DNA from: Leptolyngbyaceae cyanobacterium CSU_1_4
Lineage (GTDB): Bacteria > Cyanobacteriota > Cyanobacteriia > Elainellales > Elainellaceae
Assembly (NCBI GenBank): GCA_012034615.1
Contig: JAAUPA010000013.1
Span: 1-39,933, forward strand
DNA: 39,933 nucleotides
Direction: 5' to 3'
The notes under the pieces were generated by a model. It was not told where the DNA came from. It saw only the letters and a program-made list of their open reading frames with translations, and searched no databases. The translations under genes and the position numbers were made by a program. Positions 1 through 7,647 of this stretch are shown here, piece after piece. How positions within the stretch are numbered: position 1 is the first letter of the stretch; the number at the start of each line of letters is the position of its first letter.

Positions 1-1
1 G

Positions 2-97
2 TTGATTCGTTGGGAGAAGAAATCTGAGAACTACTTAGCGATGATTCACTTATCCTTCGCTTGCATTGCTATACGGGCAATTCGAGTTTTCGGATAG
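2..97 (+). pseudogene. IS5-family transposase, C-terminal end (cut by window edge)
   Basis: Reading from base 2, the peptide contains IRWEKKSENYL followed by a short hydrophobic stretch and ends RVFG-stop at 95-97. The R-W-E-K-K-x-x-N-Y-L block near the C-terminus is characteristic of IS5-type DDE transposases (family knowledge). Only the last 31 residues fall inside the window, so I cannot tell whether the upstream gene is intact. The bases TTTTCGGATAGGCTC at 88-102 overlap the stop codon and look like the terminal inverted repeat of such elements, which would put the IS end near base 103. The partner repeat lies outside the window. Confidence 0.7.
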
Positions 98-272
98 GCT
101 CTAAGTGGCAGCGAAAAGTGAAGAACAAAGGAAATGGGCTACTTGCAAGTTAAATGTTGAGTAGCTTAGCTCATTTTGATTACTCTTCACCAGTGATCAG
201 AAGATTACTAATTTAGTGATGCATTTATGATCATATTCATAACAGAGCAATTTCACGATTGAAATTGCTCAA

Positions 273-524
273 GTCCGCACTAATCTAGAACAGGCTCATA
301 TCTTACCGATTTTTGTTGTGATATCTAACGTCGTGGCAGAGCACCGTAGCTTAGCAGATCAGTTGAGGTTCGACGACCGCATTGTATTTGACTTAGGATC
401 TGTCGCCAACAATCCCTCTCAACTTACAGCACAAATTGCTGCGACATCAACAAATTTAATAGGCATTGTGCAAGGAGGAGGAGGATTAAACTTAAGTGGC
501 TCTTACTTCAGTTACATCAGCTAA
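273..524 (+). pseudogene. Possible DUF4347-domain relic
   Basis: The frame reads LPIFVVISNVVAEHRSL, then a hydrophobic strand, then NLIGIVQGGGGLNLSGS before a stop. The pattern (strand, xxxYQSL-like helix, second strand, ITxxL helix, strand followed by a glycine-rich HG-like turn and LxLG) resembles the DUF4347 domain found at the N-terminus of large cyanobacterial adhesin or cadherin-like proteins. The usual S-H-G is V-Q-G-G here. There is no ATG start (only GTG at 318) and the domain stops early, so if the resemblance is real it is a fragment. The similarity is from memory and weak. Confidence 0.3.
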
Positions 525-637
525 ACAAGTACATCAGCTAAACCTTGAGCATTTATTTCGATGGTGAGCAGTGGACTGGAGGATCTAACGCGATCGCTTT
601 AGAAAAGATTTGCAGGAGTTGCAAGATCTTCCTATCA

Positions 638-659
638 CACAGTAAGATTATAGACTGTG
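638..659 (+). promoter_or_regulatory. Inverted repeat upstream of rpmI
   Basis: CACAGT, 10 nt, ACTGTG, ending 27 bp before the rpmI ATG. The spacer carries a TATAGA-like -10 element (TTATAG). It could be an operator or a 5' leader hairpin of the ribosomal-protein operon. No function can be read directly. Confidence 0.35.
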
Positions 660-686
660 CAAATTATCTGAACATAAGGCAAACTC

Positions 687-884
687 ATGCCCAAACTTAA
701 GACTCGGAAGGCAGCCGCAAAACGCTTCCAAAAGAGCGGAACTGGCAAGCTCATGCGCCGCAAAGCGTTTAAAAATCACTTGTTGCAGCATAAATCTACT
801 AAGCGCAAGCGTACCCTTTCTGGGTTAGCAGTCGTGAACGAGCGCGATGCTGATAACGTGCAACTCATGCTTCCTTACCTCTAA
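687..884 (+). CDS. rpmI: 50S ribosomal protein L35
   Basis: A 65-residue, highly basic protein that begins [14 protein letters not shown], the invariant start of bacterial L35, and has the conserved core [14 protein letters not shown]. It is a small structural protein of the large ribosomal subunit. The length is exactly that of the family and the ATG at 687 is the only sensible start. It precedes rplT by 175 bp, the usual rpmI-rplT pairing. infC, often the first gene of this operon in other bacteria, is not in the window upstream. Confidence 0.98.
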   Translation: MPKLKTRKAAAKRFQKSGTGKLMRRKAFKNHLLQHKSTKRKRTLSGLAVVNERDADNVQLMLPYL

Positions 885-1059
885 GGAATTCGGGTTCCCA
901 AGATTCTAGATTCAAGACATCCTTGGTTTAGAAACACTTTTAGAACTCAGGCTAGGGCTAGGTTGAGTTTCTACCACCTACCGCCTGCCACTGGCAAATG
1001 CTTAAGCAACTGCCAATGCTCACTGTTCTATTCATACTTCAAGCGTAGGAAATTGTTCT

Positions 1060-1410
1060 ATGACTCGTGTAAAACGCGGTAATGTGGCTCGTAAGCGCCG
1101 CAAGAAAATTCTTAAACTCGCTAAAGGCTTTCGGGGGTCTCACTCTCGGTTGTTCCGGACGGCGAACCAACAGGTGATGAAGGCGCTGCGGAATGCCTAC
1201 CGCGATCGCCGCAAACGGAAGCGCGATTTTCGCCGCCTTTGGATTACTCGCATCAATGCAGCAGCGCGTCAGCATGGCATTAGCTACAGCAAATTGATGG
1301 GCGCGTTGAAAAAGGCAAACATTGAAATTAACCGGAAGATGCTATCCCAAATGGCGATTCTTGACCCGGCTGGGTTTGCAAAAGTGGTTGAACTTGCCCA
1401 AAAGGGATAA
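1060..1410 (+). CDS. rplT: 50S ribosomal protein L20
   Basis: A 116-residue basic protein with the typical L20 N-terminus [16 protein letters not shown] and the globular part [20 protein letters not shown]20 binds 23S rRNA early in large-subunit assembly and in many bacteria represses its own operon (family knowledge). It is the second gene after rpmI and is followed by a strong intrinsic terminator at 1457-1482, so the pair forms a complete transcription unit. The 175-bp spacer before it is unusually long for a two-gene ribosomal operon and could carry a leader structure: the TGGCAAATGC/GCAACTGCCA segments near 1000-1018 are self-complementary. Confidence 0.98.
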   Translation: MTRVKRGNVARKRRKKILKLAKGFRGSHSRLFRTANQQVMKALRNAYRDRRKRKRDFRRLWITRINAAARQHGISYSKLMGALKKANIEINRKMLSQMAILDPAGFAKVVELAQKG

Positions 1411-1419
1411 ATTTGCACC

Positions 1420-2343
1420 ATGAGACTAGCTATTTCACTAGCTCATCAAGGGATGAGGGCACGAGGCGATCGTGCCCTTTTTAGTTGTAGGAAAGTTTTA
1501 AGTAGCCTGTTTGGGATCATGGCTTCAGGAGCCATGACCCTACCCGGTTGCTGTCGCCGCAGATCTGTCAGAGATTCGGGAGCGGGGCTACATTATTGTG
1601 GGCGTGAAAGATAACTTACGTCCGTTGGGGTTTCAGAATGCGGCAGGGCAGTTGCAAGGCTTGGAAATTGACTTGGCGCGACGCATTGCCCAAGACATTC
1701 TGGGTGATGTTGAGGCAATTACCTTACAACCGCTCGCCAATTCCGATCGCATTCCTGCTCTTTTAGAAGACCGGGTGGATTTAGTCATTGCCAGAGTTTC
1801 TGCCACGCCGCGCGGGCTCGTTTAGTAGATTTTAGTACTCCTTATTATTTAGATGGCACCGCGTTTGTGACCCGAAGCGCCCAGACTGTGGGGGATTTGC
1901 GGCAACAATCGATCGCCGTCTTAGAGGGATCAGACACGATCGCGGTGGTGCGATCGCGGCTCCCGCAAGCCCGCTTGGTTGGCGTTGATTCCTATGAAGC
2001 AGCCCGAATGCTGCTAGAAGCCAACCAGGTCAGCGCATTTGCGGCAGATGCGACGGTTTTAACAGGCTGGGTACAAGAATTTCCGCAGTATGATCTTTTG
2101 CCCCCCTTAGTCTCGACCGCCGCATTGGCAGTCGCAATGCCCCGAGGATTGCAGTACGAAGATTTGCGACAGCGGGTGAATGGGGCGATCGGCAACTGGC
2201 AAGCTGAAGGACTATTAAGACAGAGCGTTTTGAATTGGGGATTGCCCGAAGCGGGGATACCCGCTCTGAGGCTGAACGCCAGTCCAGAAACTAGTCCAGA
2301 AACCCGTGTGGAAACTGAGCCAGCCGCTAAATCTAGAATTTAA
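1420..2343 (+). CDS. Amino-acid ABC transporter periplasmic binding protein, two frameshifts
   Basis: The reading passes through two frames. The middle part reads ERGYIIVGVKDNLRPLGF and GLEIDLARRIAQDILG, the N-terminal lobe of a family-3 solute-binding protein (PBPb/GlnH type). The rest, VDFSTPYYLDGTAFVTR onward in the first frame, is the second lobe. One extra C in the CCC run at 1542-1544 and one missing base near 1808-1814 explain both breaks. Once corrected, the N-terminus becomes a signal peptide (FGIMASGAMTLPVAVAAD). The true start is unclear: in-frame ATGs at 1420 and 1453 lie on or before the rplT terminator, while the ATG at 1519 shortens the signal. No permease or ATPase is adjacent, so it would serve a distant transporter or act as a sensor-type binding protein. 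Confidence 0.72.
1457..1482 (+). terminator. Intrinsic terminator after rplT
   Basis: GGGCACGA (1457-1464), five-base loop, TCGTGCCC (1470-1477), then five T. An 8-bp perfect GC-rich stem with a T-tract sits 47 bp after the rplT stop. Confidence 0.88.
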
Positions 2344-2481
2344 TTCCAGAAGATAGTATCAGTCGATACAAAGTAACTTCATGAATTCCCCTAACGTGGC
2401 GGTACAGAGGAAAGCGATCGTCCGATCGCCTTCCATCTCTCTGTTCTATTGATCCAATCGGTTTAGTCAGCTTTTAAGATT

Positions 2482-3417
2482 ATGCGCCTGGAACAATTGC
2501 AAGCTTTTTTGGCAGTCGTGGAAGCAGGCAGCTTTCAGCAAGCGACTCAGCGCTGTAAGGTCACTCAATCTACCATTAGCCGCCAAATTCAGGGCTTGGA
2601 AGCAGAATTAGGAATGCCGCTGTTTCATCGAACGTCTCAGTCAAAGTTGACTTTGGCGGGCGAAATGTTTTTGCCACGCGCTAGCCGGATTTGTCAAGAA
2701 TGGGCTAATGCTGCTTCAGAGTTAGCGAAGTTGGTGTCGGGCAACCAACCCGAATTGTGTGTGGCAGCGATTCACTCGGCTTCTGCCCATCACTTGCCCC
2801 CGGTTCTCCAGCAATTTTGCCAAGACTACCCAGCCGTACAGTTGCGTGTCACTTCGTTAGGCAGCGATCGCGCCCTCAAAGTTCTACGAGATGGGTTGGT
2901 CGATGTGGCGATCGTCATGAATAATCGATTTTTGACCGCCAGCCCCGAAATGGTAGTAGATATTTTGTATGAGGAGCCTGTGGAGGTCTTAATGGCGACC
3001 GGACATCCGTTGAGCCAATACGATCAGGTGCCGTGGGAGGCGATCGCGGAGTATCCTCAAGTGGTGTTTAAAGATGGGTATGGAATGCAGCGAATGGTGC
3101 AGGAACAGTTCCAGCGCAACGGCTTACAGCTCAAACCCATGGTAGAGTTAAACACCCTAGATGGGTTTAGAGGCATGGTTCGACAAAGCGATCTGGTTGC
3201 CCTTCTCCCTCGCTCTGCCCTTATGGAAATTGGCAATGATCCCACGCTAGTGGTTCGTCCGACTGCAAACCCTGTGTTAAGCCGTCAGGTCGTTTTGGTG
3301 ACCACTCAAGATCGTCTCGATATTCCACCGATTCAGCATTTTCGAGCCTTGGTCAAAAAGCTGGTGAGCACTCCCTCGGCTACCCCCTTAATCCCCACCC
3401 CTTTCCCCCTTCCATGA
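2482..3417 (+). CDS. LysR-family transcriptional regulator
   Basis: 311 residues. The N-terminal winged helix-turn-helix (about 1-60) is classic LysR: MRLEQLQAFLAVVEAGSF, then TQSTISRQIQGLEAELG and LFHRT. The periplasmic-binding-protein-like effector domain spans about 88-295. Such proteins bind DNA as tetramers and respond to a small molecule. The stop overlaps the start of the TrpD-like gene by 4 bp (ATGA), so the two are translationally coupled. This is uncommon for LysR genes, which usually sit divergent from their target. The effector cannot be read from the sequence. The C-terminal tail is proline-rich (TPLIPTPFPLP). Confidence 0.93.
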   Translation: MRLEQLQAFLAVVEAGSFQQATQRCKVTQSTISRQIQGLEAELGMPLFHRTSQSKLTLAGEMFLPRASRICQEWANAASELAKLVSGNQPELCVAAIHSASAHHLPPVLQQFCQDYPAVQLRVTSLGSDRALKVLRDGLVDVAIVMNNRFLTASPEMVVDILYEEPVEVLMATGHPLSQYDQVPWEAIAEYPQVVFKDGYGMQRMVQEQFQRNGLQLKPMVELNTLDGFRGMVRQSDLVALLPRSALMEIGNDPTLVVRPTANPVLSRQVVLVTTQDRLDIPPIQHFRALVKKLVSTPSATPLIPTPFPLP

Positions 3418-4544
3418 GCGTCGTCTTTCGAGAACTTCTCCGCAAAGTGGGCAGCGGTTCCCACACTAGCGAAAATCTTACCCGCGCCGAAGCCGCAACG
3501 GCGACTGAAATGATGCTGCGGCAAGAAGCCACGCCTGCCCAAATTGGCGCTTTTATGATTGCCCACCGGATTAAGCGCCCTACCGGAGAAGAGTTAGCCG
3601 GAATTTTAGATGCTTACGATCGTTTGGGACCTAAGCTTCAAGGGTTTTCGTCGGCTTATCCTGCTGTCGTTTTAGGAATTCCTTATGATGGGCGATCGCG
3701 CACGGCTCCCATCAGCCCGATCACAGCGCTCATTCTCACCGCTGCCGGATGCCCCGTTGTGATGCATGGCGGACGACGGATGCCGACTAAGGAGGGCGTG
3801 CCCTTAGCCGAAGTTTGGCAAGGGTTGGGCGTAGATTGGACGCATTTATCCTTGGAGCAGGTGCAACAGGTTTTTGAAAGAACCTGCTTAGGCTTCGTTT
3901 ATCTGCCGCAACATTTTCCCTACGCTGAAGCGATGGTGACCTATCGGGAAGAATTGGGCAAACGTCCGCCTTTTGCCACGGCTGAGCTGTTTTGGTGTCC
4001 TTATGAAGGCGATTTTTTAATGATTTCGGGTTTTGTCCATCCGCCCACCGAGGACATGGCGCGATCGGCGTTTTCATTGCGAGGAACACAGCGATTGATC
4101 ACGGTAAAAGGGCTAGAGGGGAGCTGTGATTTGCCGCGCGATCGCACTTGCATTATTGGTATTAAACAGCCTGGTATTAAACAGCCTGGTATTAAACAGC
4201 CTGGTATCAATCAGCCTAATGCAGACGCTGAGAGCGATCGTCTTTTGCTGCATCCCCGCGACTATGGATTTGCTGCTCCAGAGTTGTCGCTTTCAACGTT
4301 AGAACAATTGCAGATCGATCTACAGGCAGCGTTGCAAGGCAAGACCGGCGAGATGTTGGAATCGGCGGTTTGGAATGGGGGGGTTTATTTGTGGCAAGCG
4401 GGCGTTTGCTCCAACCTTGAGGCAGGGTTGGAGCAAGCCAGGGCGATGTTAGGCGATGGGCGGGTGGCGGCACACTGGGCGGAGGTGGTGGAGGCGATCG
4501 CGGGTGTGACGGCAGCAGAATTTACTCCGGCTGCCATTGGCTAG
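3414..4544 (+). CDS. TrpD-like (anthranilate phosphoribosyltransferase family) protein
   Basis: 376 residues with the fold signature of the nucleoside/anthranilate phosphoribosyltransferase family: an N-terminal helical domain with TRAEAATATEMMLRQEATPAQIGAF, then a glycine-rich PRPP-type region. The diagnostic motifs of real TrpD are altered. Where GTGGD is expected there is PYDGR (about residue 90), and where KHGNR is expected there is MHGGRRMPTKEGVP (about 117). It is therefore probably a paralogue with another substrate rather than the tryptophan enzyme. A fourfold GIKQP-type repeat (about residues 249-268, encoded by 4158-4217) inserts a repetitive loop. It is coupled to the LysR gene, and its 3' end overlaps convergent cobI by 23 bp. 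Confidence 0.82.
   Translation: MSVVFRELLRKVGSGSHTSENLTRAEAATATEMMLRQEATPAQIGAFMIAHRIKRPTGEELAGILDAYDRLGPKLQGFSSAYPAVVLGIPYDGRSRTAPISPITALILTAAGCPVVMHGGRRMPTKEGVPLAEVWQGLGVDWTHLSLEQVQQVFERTCLGFVYLPQHFPYAEAMVTYREELGKRPPFATAELFWCPYEGDFLMISGFVHPPTEDMARSAFSLRGTQRLITVKGLEGSCDLPRDRTCIIGIKQPGIKQPGIKQPGINQPNADAESDRLLLHPRDYGFAAPELSLSTLEQLQIDLQAALQGKTGEMLESAVWNGGVYLWQAGVCSNLEAGLEQARAMLGDGRVAAHWAEVVEAIAGVTAAEFTPAAIG
4158..4217 (+). repeat. Four 15-bp tandem repeats inside the TrpD-like gene
   Basis: The unit GGTATTAAACAGCCT is repeated exactly at 4158, 4173 and 4188; a fourth copy at 4203 has two changes. The length is a multiple of three, so the frame stays open and encodes G-I-K-Q-P steps. This looks like slippage expansion within a surface loop. 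Confidence 0.95.
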
Positions 4545-5229
4545 GAATGGAGATTAAGGCAAAATAGGGAACTTCCGCCGGATTGACCTCTCGAATGGGC
4601 ATAATTTTCTGGTTGGGCATCGTGGCTCGTTCAATGTAGCGCGCTCGGTCGAGCAGGTTCATTTGCTGTAGAACACTGTAGACCTTCGAGAAGTTTTTGC
4701 CCAGCTTAATGATGACTGCGGCATCGGCGATCGCCAATCGTTCTGCCAAAATTTCTGCGGGTAAAATACCAGGCAACACCACAAAAACGTCATTGCGATA
4801 CGTCAGCGGAGTCTCTAACATGGACGCGCTCGCCATGATGGAAGACACACCCGGAACCACCTCAGTTTGAAACTGATGGGATAAACGGTTGAACAAATAC
4901 ATGAACGTGCCGTAGAAGAATGGATCACCTTCACACAACACCACCACATCATGCCCTGCGTTAAGGTATCCTGACAACTTCAAGGCTGCTTCATCGTAAT
5001 AAGGTTGGGAAGACTGTTCTAACTTAAAGGGATACCATAACGGAACTTCAATTTGATCTTTCCGCAAATAATCTGCAACGATCGATCGCGACAAACTTTT
5101 ACCCCCATCTGACACTGGATAAGCGACCACAGGCGCAGCTTGCAAGAGCCGATATGCCTTCAGCGTCAGCAACTCTGGGTCGCCCGAACCTAAACCCAAT
5201 CCATAAAGCCGACCCATCGCCTGATCCAT
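4522..5229 (-). CDS. cobI: Precorrin-2 C(20)-methyltransferase
   Basis: 235 residues of the SAM-dependent tetrapyrrole methylase fold. GLGLGSGDPELLTLKA near residues 10-25 is the CobI/CbiL signature, and LCEGDPFFYGTFMYL near 100 is the SAM-pocket GDP loop. It methylates precorrin-2 at C20 to give precorrin-3A in cobalamin synthesis. It follows cobH with no gap (the TAA of cobH is immediately followed by this ATG) and is the last gene of the cobG-cobH-cobI unit. An internal ATG at 5217 (MGRLYG) matches the usual family N-terminus better and is a possible alternative start. Confidence 0.93.
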   Translation of the reverse strand: MDQAMGRLYGLGLGSGDPELLTLKAYRLLQAAPVVAYPVSDGGKSLSRSIVADYLRKDQIEVPLWYPFKLEQSSQPYYDEAALKLSGYLNAGHDVVVLCEGDPFFYGTFMYLFNRLSHQFQTEVVPGVSSIMASASMLETPLTYRNDVFVVLPGILPAEILAERLAIADAAVIIKLGKNFSKVYSVLQQMNLLDRARYIERATMPNQKIMPIREVNPAEVPYFALISIPSQWQPE

Positions 5230-5856
5230 TTAATATTCCTCCAGTTTTGCTAATGCATTAATTGCCGCTGCTGCCATGGCGCTGCCGCCCCGACGACCTT
5301 GCAAGGTAATAAAGGGAACACCCCGGCTATGTTCAGCCAACGCTGCCTTCGATTCTGCCGCACCCACAAACCCGACCGGAAACCCTAAAATGAGCGCAGG
5401 TTTGGGTGCGCCTTCATCCAGCAGTTCTAGCAAGCGAAACAGGGCAGTTGGGGCATTGCCGATCGCCACCACTGCGCCCTCTAAGTGCGATCGCCACAGT
5501 TCCATTGCTGCTGCCGATCGCGTGTTGCCGATCTTTTGTGCCAATGCCGGAACCTCAGGGGCATTGAGGGTACAAATGACTGCATTATCGGCGGGTAGAC
5601 GCTTGCGGGTCACTCCTTCCGCCACCATTTGCGAATCGCAGAGGATAGAACACCCCGATCGCAGCGCCGCCCGTCCCAGGTTGCCCGCCTGGGCAGAAGC
5701 CGCTAAATCTTGAACAATATCAGTCATACCGCAGGTGTGAATCAGGCGAACCGCAACCGCAACCAAGTCTTCGGGCAGGTTTTCTAACTGTGCTTCAGCG
5801 CGGATCAGAGCAAAGGAGTTGCGATAAATTTCATTGCCATCTCGAATATAATCCAT
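5230..5856 (-). CDS. cobH: Precorrin-8X methylmutase
   Basis: 208 residues, the usual length for CobH/CbiC. The enzyme moves the C11 methyl group of precorrin-8X to C12, giving hydrogenobyrinate. The catalytic histidine is seen in VRLIHTCGM (His40), and the C-terminal ligand-binding segment ILGFPVGFVGAAESK is intact. It lies 3 bp after the cobG stop and abuts cobI, so the three genes are co-transcribed from the riboswitch-controlled promoter upstream of cobG. Confidence 0.95.
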   Translation of the reverse strand: MDYIRDGNEIYRNSFALIRAEAQLENLPEDLVAVAVRLIHTCGMTDIVQDLAASAQAGNLGRAALRSGCSILCDSQMVAEGVTRKRLPADNAVICTLNAPEVPALAQKIGNTRSAAAMELWRSHLEGAVVAIGNAPTALFRLLELLDEGAPKPALILGFPVGFVGAAESKAALAEHSRGVPFITLQGRRGGSAMAAAAINALAKLEEY

Positions 5857-5859
5857 TAT

Positions 5860-7389
5860 TTAAACCTCTCCTTTTGAAGCATCAGAGGGAGAGGCATCAC
5901 ACCACTGCTGCAACTGAGCAATAGAATACTGATTTATAAACGTGCGAAAAGATTGATCTGGAGCAGTTCGTTGCTGTTGATACATCTGTAGCATTCGGAG
6001 GATTCTTGAGGGTAAATGTTCTGGAAAGATGGCGGCATCTAGTTTTCGACCAAAGGGGCGATCGCTAGCAGGCATCTCCAAGGGTTCGTTCTCTCCCCCG
6101 TAGAGTTCATAGGCTGGGCGCTGTTCAACCCACGTTCCTACTAAGGTAAGATCACTGGCACCGGGATGGGCACAGGATTTAGGACAACCGCTAAAATGAA
6201 TCGTGATCGGTCGGTCAAGTTGAATGGTTTTATCTAAGTAGTTTGCTAACGTGAGCGCATCAGTCTGAGTATCAGTTACAGACGAGGCGCATACCTTCCC
6301 TGCACAAGCTATTAACCCGCTGTAGACATGCATTGATGAATAATGAAGATCTAGCCGTTGCAGTTGTCGCTGAGCCTGAGGAAGAACAGCATGAGGAATG
6401 TGAGAAATCAACAGATTTTGACAGGGCGTAAGACGCAAAGGACGATCGCCTTGAGATATTCGCGAGGAGTCGCTCCACTCCTCGACTAAGTCTGCTAAGC
6501 CGTGAAGCTGCCAGGGTTCTAGCCGTCCCAACGGTAAACTGATGCCGATATAGGAAAGCTGGGTCTGACGCTGGGCATGGATGCCAATGGGAGGCTGGGC
6601 GTGAGCGTTCAGGGGGATTTGCTCAGGGGGAAGGGGAAGCAATGCAAGTTGAGCGCGATCGCACAATGCCTGAACGCCAATATTTTGAACGAATTGCTTG
6701 AGCCGCAGCTTGCGAGTTGCTTCATAGTTCTGGCTCGCTGTTAAATAAACCTTGGCAACAGCAGCGATCGCCCCGACACAGGCTTCCGGTTTCATCATTC
6801 CAACAGGAACTCCTGCTAAATAAAGGCAAAAGTAAATGCCATTGAGATCGATCGCTCTTAATAAAATGTCGTTATGGGGAGCGATCGCCACCTGTTCGCC
6901 ACCATCCAACCCGATGCTAAACTTTGCCGATAATGCTGCTAATTCTAAATGGCTAGAAAGATACTCATCTAGTTCTCTAACAAACGGAGTCATGTCGATG
7001 AGCTGCGCCCGATCAATTCCTGCGGTCGGACTCGCCATAATATTTCGCAAATGATCAACCGCGCCTATTCGCGCCGCTAATCCTGCTGCTTGAAGCTGAC
7101 TCAAAACCTCTGGAGGAATTTCGGCAGGCAGCCCCCGAATTTGGAGATTGGCACGATTGGTGACTTGTAGCGGCTTGCCCCAGCGATCGCCCACCCCCGC
7201 CAAGACTCGTGCCTGCTGACTGCTCAAATTTCCGCCCGGAGTCCGAATCCGAATCAGCCGTCCGTCTTTAGCAAACGTTGGATAGAACAATCCTGGACAA
7301 GCATCATAGGCAATCGGCTTTTGAGCCTCTGTTGAAACCCGTGGGTTTTGAACGGTTGGGTCAAGCGATTGAAGCGACAAGCGAAACAC
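5860..7389 (-). CDS. cobG: Precorrin-3B synthase
   Basis: 509 residues of the nitrite/sulfite reductase-like family: two ferredoxin-like half domains, each with an NLQIRGL- or NLLISHI-type strand, and a 4Fe-4S/siroheme motif CAGKVC (about 361-366) with SGCPKSCAHPG (about 401-405). CobG is an oxygen-using monooxygenase that prepares precorrin-3A for ring contraction, so it marks the oxygen-dependent corrin route. The given start is a GTG at 7389, but the Shine-Dalgarno GGAAGGAG runs directly into it. The TTG at 7378-7380 lies 8 nt after GGAG and is a better-spaced start. Upstream is a cobalamin riboswitch. Confidence 0.9.
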   Translation of the reverse strand: MFRLSLQSLDPTVQNPRVSTEAQKPIAYDACPGLFYPTFAKDGRLIRIRTPGGNLSSQQARVLAGVGDRWGKPLQVTNRANLQIRGLPAEIPPEVLSQLQAAGLAARIGAVDHLRNIMASPTAGIDRAQLIDMTPFVRELDEYLSSHLELAALSAKFSIGLDGGEQVAIAPHNDILLRAIDLNGIYFCLYLAGVPVGMMKPEACVGAIAAVAKVYLTASQNYEATRKLRLKQFVQNIGVQALCDRAQLALLPLPPEQIPLNAHAQPPIGIHAQRQTQLSYIGISLPLGRLEPWQLHGLADLVEEWSDSSRISQGDRPLRLTPCQNLLISHIPHAVLPQAQRQLQRLDLHYSSMHVYSGLIACAGKVCASSVTDTQTDALTLANYLDKTIQLDRPITIHFSGCPKSCAHPGASDLTLVGTWVEQRPAYELYGGENEPLEMPASDRPFGRKLDAAIFPEHLPSRILRMLQMYQQQRTAPDQSFRTFINQYSIAQLQQWCDASPSDASKGEV

Positions 7390-7425
7390 TCCTTCCCCGT
7401 GGAACGCAGGGAACCGAGAAGAATG
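7389..7425 (-). promoter_or_regulatory. Expression-platform hairpin covering the cobG ribosome-binding site
   Basis: Between the riboswitch core and cobG the minus strand reads CTTCTCGGTTCCC, a short loop, then GGGGAAGGAG. The two halves are complementary (CTTC..GTTCCC with GGGGAAG), and the second half is the Shine-Dalgarno region. There is no T-run, so control is more likely at translation initiation than by termination. Confidence 0.6.
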
Positions 7426-7435
7426 ATGCCTGATT

Positions 7436-7556
7436 TAGACATCCCAAGAGCAGGTATTCTGGCTTTGAGTCAGGCTGAATTAGCGTCAGCCGTTCCCTTT
7501 CACAGTTGCGTCACAGTGTCGGAATTGCACCGAACTTTCCCAGCCCAAGCCTGAGA
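7436..7556 (-). promoter_or_regulatory. Cobalamin riboswitch upstream of cobG
   Basis: On the minus strand the stretch contains GGTGCAATTCC (about 7521-7531), CACTGTGACGCAACTGTGA (7498-7516) and, further 3', AGCCAGAATACCTGC (7451-7465). These are the conserved boxes of the adenosylcobalamin riboswitch (G-GTGxAAxTCC, CTGTxxCGCAACTGT, GCCxGxAxACCTGC). It lies in the leader of the cobG-cobH-cobI unit, so corrin synthesis would be repressed by its product. Confidence 0.92.
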
Positions 7557-7647
7557 AATATATCATGGGCGTGGCGATCGATGATGACATCCCTCATCTT
7601 TCTTATCGTTCTAAGAAAAGTTTGATACTCAGTATGCTTCAAAAATA

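Larger units (their letters stand above)
104..686. other. Gene-poor stretch between the IS end and rpmI
   Basis: No convincing intact gene is visible. It holds a perfect 10-bp inverted repeat with a 6-nt loop (245-254 with 261-270, GAGCAATTTC/GAAATTGCTC), with no T-run after it. It also holds a start-less open stretch (about 273-524) that may be a relic of a DUF4347 domain, and a CACAGT-N10-ACTGTG inverted repeat at 638-659 just before rpmI. Confidence 0.6.

Noticed and set aside
5276-5713. Plus-strand reading across cobH
   Set aside because: It is composed of Ala/Pro/Ser-rich nonsense opposite an intact precorrin-8X methylmutase.
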